DNA from: Brevundimonas vesicularis
Lineage (GTDB): Bacteria; Pseudomonadota; Alphaproteobacteria; Caulobacterales; Caulobacteraceae
Length of the DNA: 64,000 bases
Direction of reading: 5' to 3'
Assembly (NCBI RefSeq): GCF_014204545.1
Contig: NZ_JACHLJ010000002.1
Coordinates: 62,001-126,000, forward strand
Shown piece after piece: positions 62,371-64,000 of the stretch. Position 1 is the first letter of the stretch. Each line of letters opens with the position of its first letter. A program made the position numbers and the translations under genes. The notes beneath the pieces are model-generated. The model saw only the letters and a list, made by a program, of their open reading frames with translations, ran no database searches and had not been told where the DNA came from.

Positions 62371-63480
62371 TCAGCGCAGCTTCAACGTCGACAGGCCCAG
62401 CAGGGCCAGGGCGCCGGCGATGATCCAGAAACGGATGACGACCGTGGATTCCGGCCAGCCCATCTTCTCGAAATGGTGGTGAACCGGCGCCATCAGGAAG
62501 ATGCGCTTCTTCGTCAGCTTGTAATAGCCGACCTGGATCATGACCGAGGCGGCCTCCATGACGAACAGGCCGCCGACGATGCCTAGCACCAGTTCGTGCT
62601 TGGTGGTGACGGCGATGGCGCCCAGCGCCCCGCCCAGGGCCAACGAACCCGTGTCGCCCATGAAAATCTTGGCCGGGGGAGCGTTGTACCAGAGGAAGCC
62701 CGCGCCGCCGCCGATCATGGCGGCGCAGAAGACGGCCAGTTCGCCCGCGCCGGGGACGTGGTGGACCTGAAGATACTGGGCGAAGACGAAGTTGCCGGCG
62801 AGGTAGCTGATCACGCCGAACGCGCCTGCCGCCATCATCACCGGCACGGTCGCCAGACCGTCCAGACCGTCCGTCAGGTTCACCGCATTGGAGAAGCCGA
62901 CGATGGTGAAGGCCGCGAACGCCACATAGAACCAGCCGATGTTCAGCAGCACGGCCTTGAAGAAGGGGAAGGCGATCGACGTCTCGAGCCCCGGCGAGGT
63001 CGGCGAGACGGTCATCCACAGCACGGTCAGGACGCCGGCGACGACGGCGACGACGGTCTGGGCCAGGAGCTTCTGTTTCGAGGTCAGGCCGGCCGAGGTC
63101 TGTTTGGTCACCTTGGCGTAGTCGTCGATGAAGCCCAGCACGCCGAAGGCCGCCGTCACGAAGCTGACGATCCAGATGTAGGGGTTGGTCAGGTCGCCCC
63201 AGAGCAGCACCGCCACGCCGATGCCGGCCAGGATCATCAGACCGCCCATCGTTGGGGTGCCGACCTTGGACAGGTGGGACACCGGGCCGTCGTCGCGGAT
63301 CGGCTGGCCCCGGCCCTGTTTGGCGCGGATCCAATTGATGAAGCGGCTGCCCATGGCGACGGCGACGATCATGGCGGTGGCCATGGCGAGGGCAACGCGC
63401 ACCGTCTGGTACTGAACCAGGTTCAGCAGCGGATACTGGTGCGCCACGTCGGCGTAGTAGAGATAGAGCAGGTAAAACAT
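62371..63480 (-). CDS. mraY: Phospho-N-acetylmuramoyl-pentapeptide-transferase MraY
   Basis: A 369-residue membrane enzyme forming lipid I. Family motifs are [11 protein letters not shown], the catalytic [25 protein letters not shown] and [13 protein letters not shown], ending with [14 protein letters not shown]. About ten hydrophobic segments are visible. It is followed by murD after 4 bp and preceded by murF after 9 bp. Confidence 0.97.
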   Translation of the reverse strand: MFYLLYLYYADVAHQYPLLNLVQYQTVRVALAMATAMIVAVAMGSRFINWIRAKQGRGQPIRDDGPVSHLSKVGTPTMGGLMILAGIGVAVLLWGDLTNPYIWIVSFVTAAFGVLGFIDDYAKVTKQTSAGLTSKQKLLAQTVVAVVAGVLTVLWMTVSPTSPGLETSIAFPFFKAVLLNIGWFYVAFAAFTIVGFSNAVNLTDGLDGLATVPVMMAAGAFGVISYLAGNFVFAQYLQVHHVPGAGELAVFCAAMIGGGAGFLWYNAPPAKIFMGDTGSLALGGALGAIAVTTKHELVLGIVGGLFVMEAASVMIQVGYYKLTKKRIFLMAPVHHHFEKMGWPESTVVIRFWIIAGALALLGLSTLKLR

Positions 63481-63489
63481 GTTTCTTCC

Positions 63490-64000
63490 CTACCGCGACG
63501 CCCGCGGGGCGTCACTGCTTGAGGGGACGCCTTCGGCGCGACTGAGGTTCGCCAAAGCTTGGGCCACCAGCGAGGCCTTGGAGCCGTTCGAGCCCTTGAC
63601 CATGATGATGTCGCCGGGCGCGACCAGCAGGGCCGCCTCGGCCGCCAGTTCCGCCGCCGTGGCGCGCCAGACGCCGCGTCGCGAGACCGGAAGCGCGTCG
63701 TAAAGCCAGCGCATCTCGGGCCCGGCGGCGTGGACCAGGTCGAGGCCGGCGGCGTCGATGGGGCCGGCGAGGCCTTCATGCAGGTCGCGGCTCTGCTCGC
63801 CAAGCTCCAGCATGTCGGTCAGCACCACCACGCGGCGGCCCGAGGTCGAGCGCGCGCCCAGGGTCTTGAACCCGGCGGCCATGGACAGCGGATTGGCGTT
63901 GTAGCTTTCGTCGATCAGGGTGAAGGCGCCGGCCGGCGTCGTGACCGTGCGGGTCTGGCCGCGTCCGGCCAGAGGCTGGAACCCGGCGAGGGCCTCCAGG
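63490..64000 (-). CDS. murF: UDP-MurNAc-tripeptide-D-alanyl-D-alanine ligase MurF, C-terminal part
   Basis: The last 170 codons of murF; the start lies beyond the right edge. LIDESYNANPLSMAAGFKTL and RRVVVLTDMLELGEQSRDLH are the typical C-terminal MurF/Mur-ligase motifs, followed by IIMVKGSNGSKASLV. A Ser-rich tail (PSSSDAPRASR) ends the protein. It is the first visible gene of the minus-strand dcw run and is spaced 9 bp from mraY. Confidence 0.95.
   Translation of the reverse strand, partial: LEALAGFQPLAGRGQTRTVTTPAGAFTLIDESYNANPLSMAAGFKTLGARSTSGRRVVVLTDMLELGEQSRDLHEGLAGPIDAAGLDLVHAAGPEMRWLYDALPVSRRGVWRATAAELAAEAALLVAPGDIIMVKGSNGSKASLVAQALANLSRAEGVPSSSDAPRASR

Overview
The window is a high-GC alphaproteobacterial chromosome segment, most likely from Caulobacterales and close to Brevundimonas or Caulobacter. 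The evidence is a ccrM cell-cycle methyltransferase with a GANTC site and a CtrA-like box in its leader, a lovK-lovR photosensory pair, a DsbA-DsbA-smc cluster, tandem S46 peptidases, a large TonB-dependent receptor, and a dcw cluster in the order murF-mraY-murD-ftsW-murG. No rRNA, CRISPR array or replication origin is visible. One tRNA (Ser, GGA) is present.

Layout. 1-2.7 kb: osmolyte genes asnO and ngs (N-acetylglutaminylglutamine amide) with a divergent MarR regulator. 2.7-4.5 kb: an SLC13-type permease with RCK-C domains. 4.9-8.7 kb: an accessory island made of a 5'-truncated DNA methyltransferase, DUF5681, DUF3489, DUF2924 and a large serine recombinase, followed by a terminator and a small cluster of TTCCCTG-type repeats. 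It ends next to tRNA-Ser. 9.2-16.9 kb: msrA, hglS, an OpgC-like/DUF998 fusion with opgH, a small hypothetical gene and a stress-type SDR. 16.9-19.6 kb (minus): a GNAT, two membrane proteins, folB, a FolM-like reductase and a 26-residue membrane peptide. 19.8-22.8 kb: a TonB-dependent receptor carrying an EF-hand loop. 23.1-28.9 kb: NUDIX hydrolase, a hypothetical gene, a YdcZ transporter, uvrC, carbonic anhydrase, pgsA, a retropepsin-like protease and DUF1289. 29.0-33.1 kb: a 50-residue protein, a crotonase and a DevBCA/MacB-like ABC exporter. 33.3-37.6 kb: two S46 peptidases. 37.6-41.6 kb: GNAT, then a TetR-controlled EmrAB-like efflux operon. 42.2-48.5 kb: ccrM, a GT4 glycosyltransferase, a TadG-like protein and an amylo-alpha-1,6-glucosidase. 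48.5-58.1 kb: mutY, a DciA-like gene, lovK-lovR, two DsbA-like proteins, smc, a hypothetical gene and an MscS channel. 58.3-64 kb (minus): the dcw genes.

The most unusual parts are the island at 4.9-8.9 kb and several palindromic small repeats. Two copies of a roughly 150-bp MITE-like family share GTCTCCTCCCC-type ends. One 130-bp palindromic element supplies the stop codons of both flanking genes. A CGTCATCCTCCGGCG-type palindrome lies between ftsW and murG, and a related fragment appears in frame inside murD. Other oddities are a YxxxR in the FolM-like active site, a crotonase lacking one catalytic glutamate, and an OpgC-DUF998 fusion. All family assignments come from reading the translated sequence, not from database searches.
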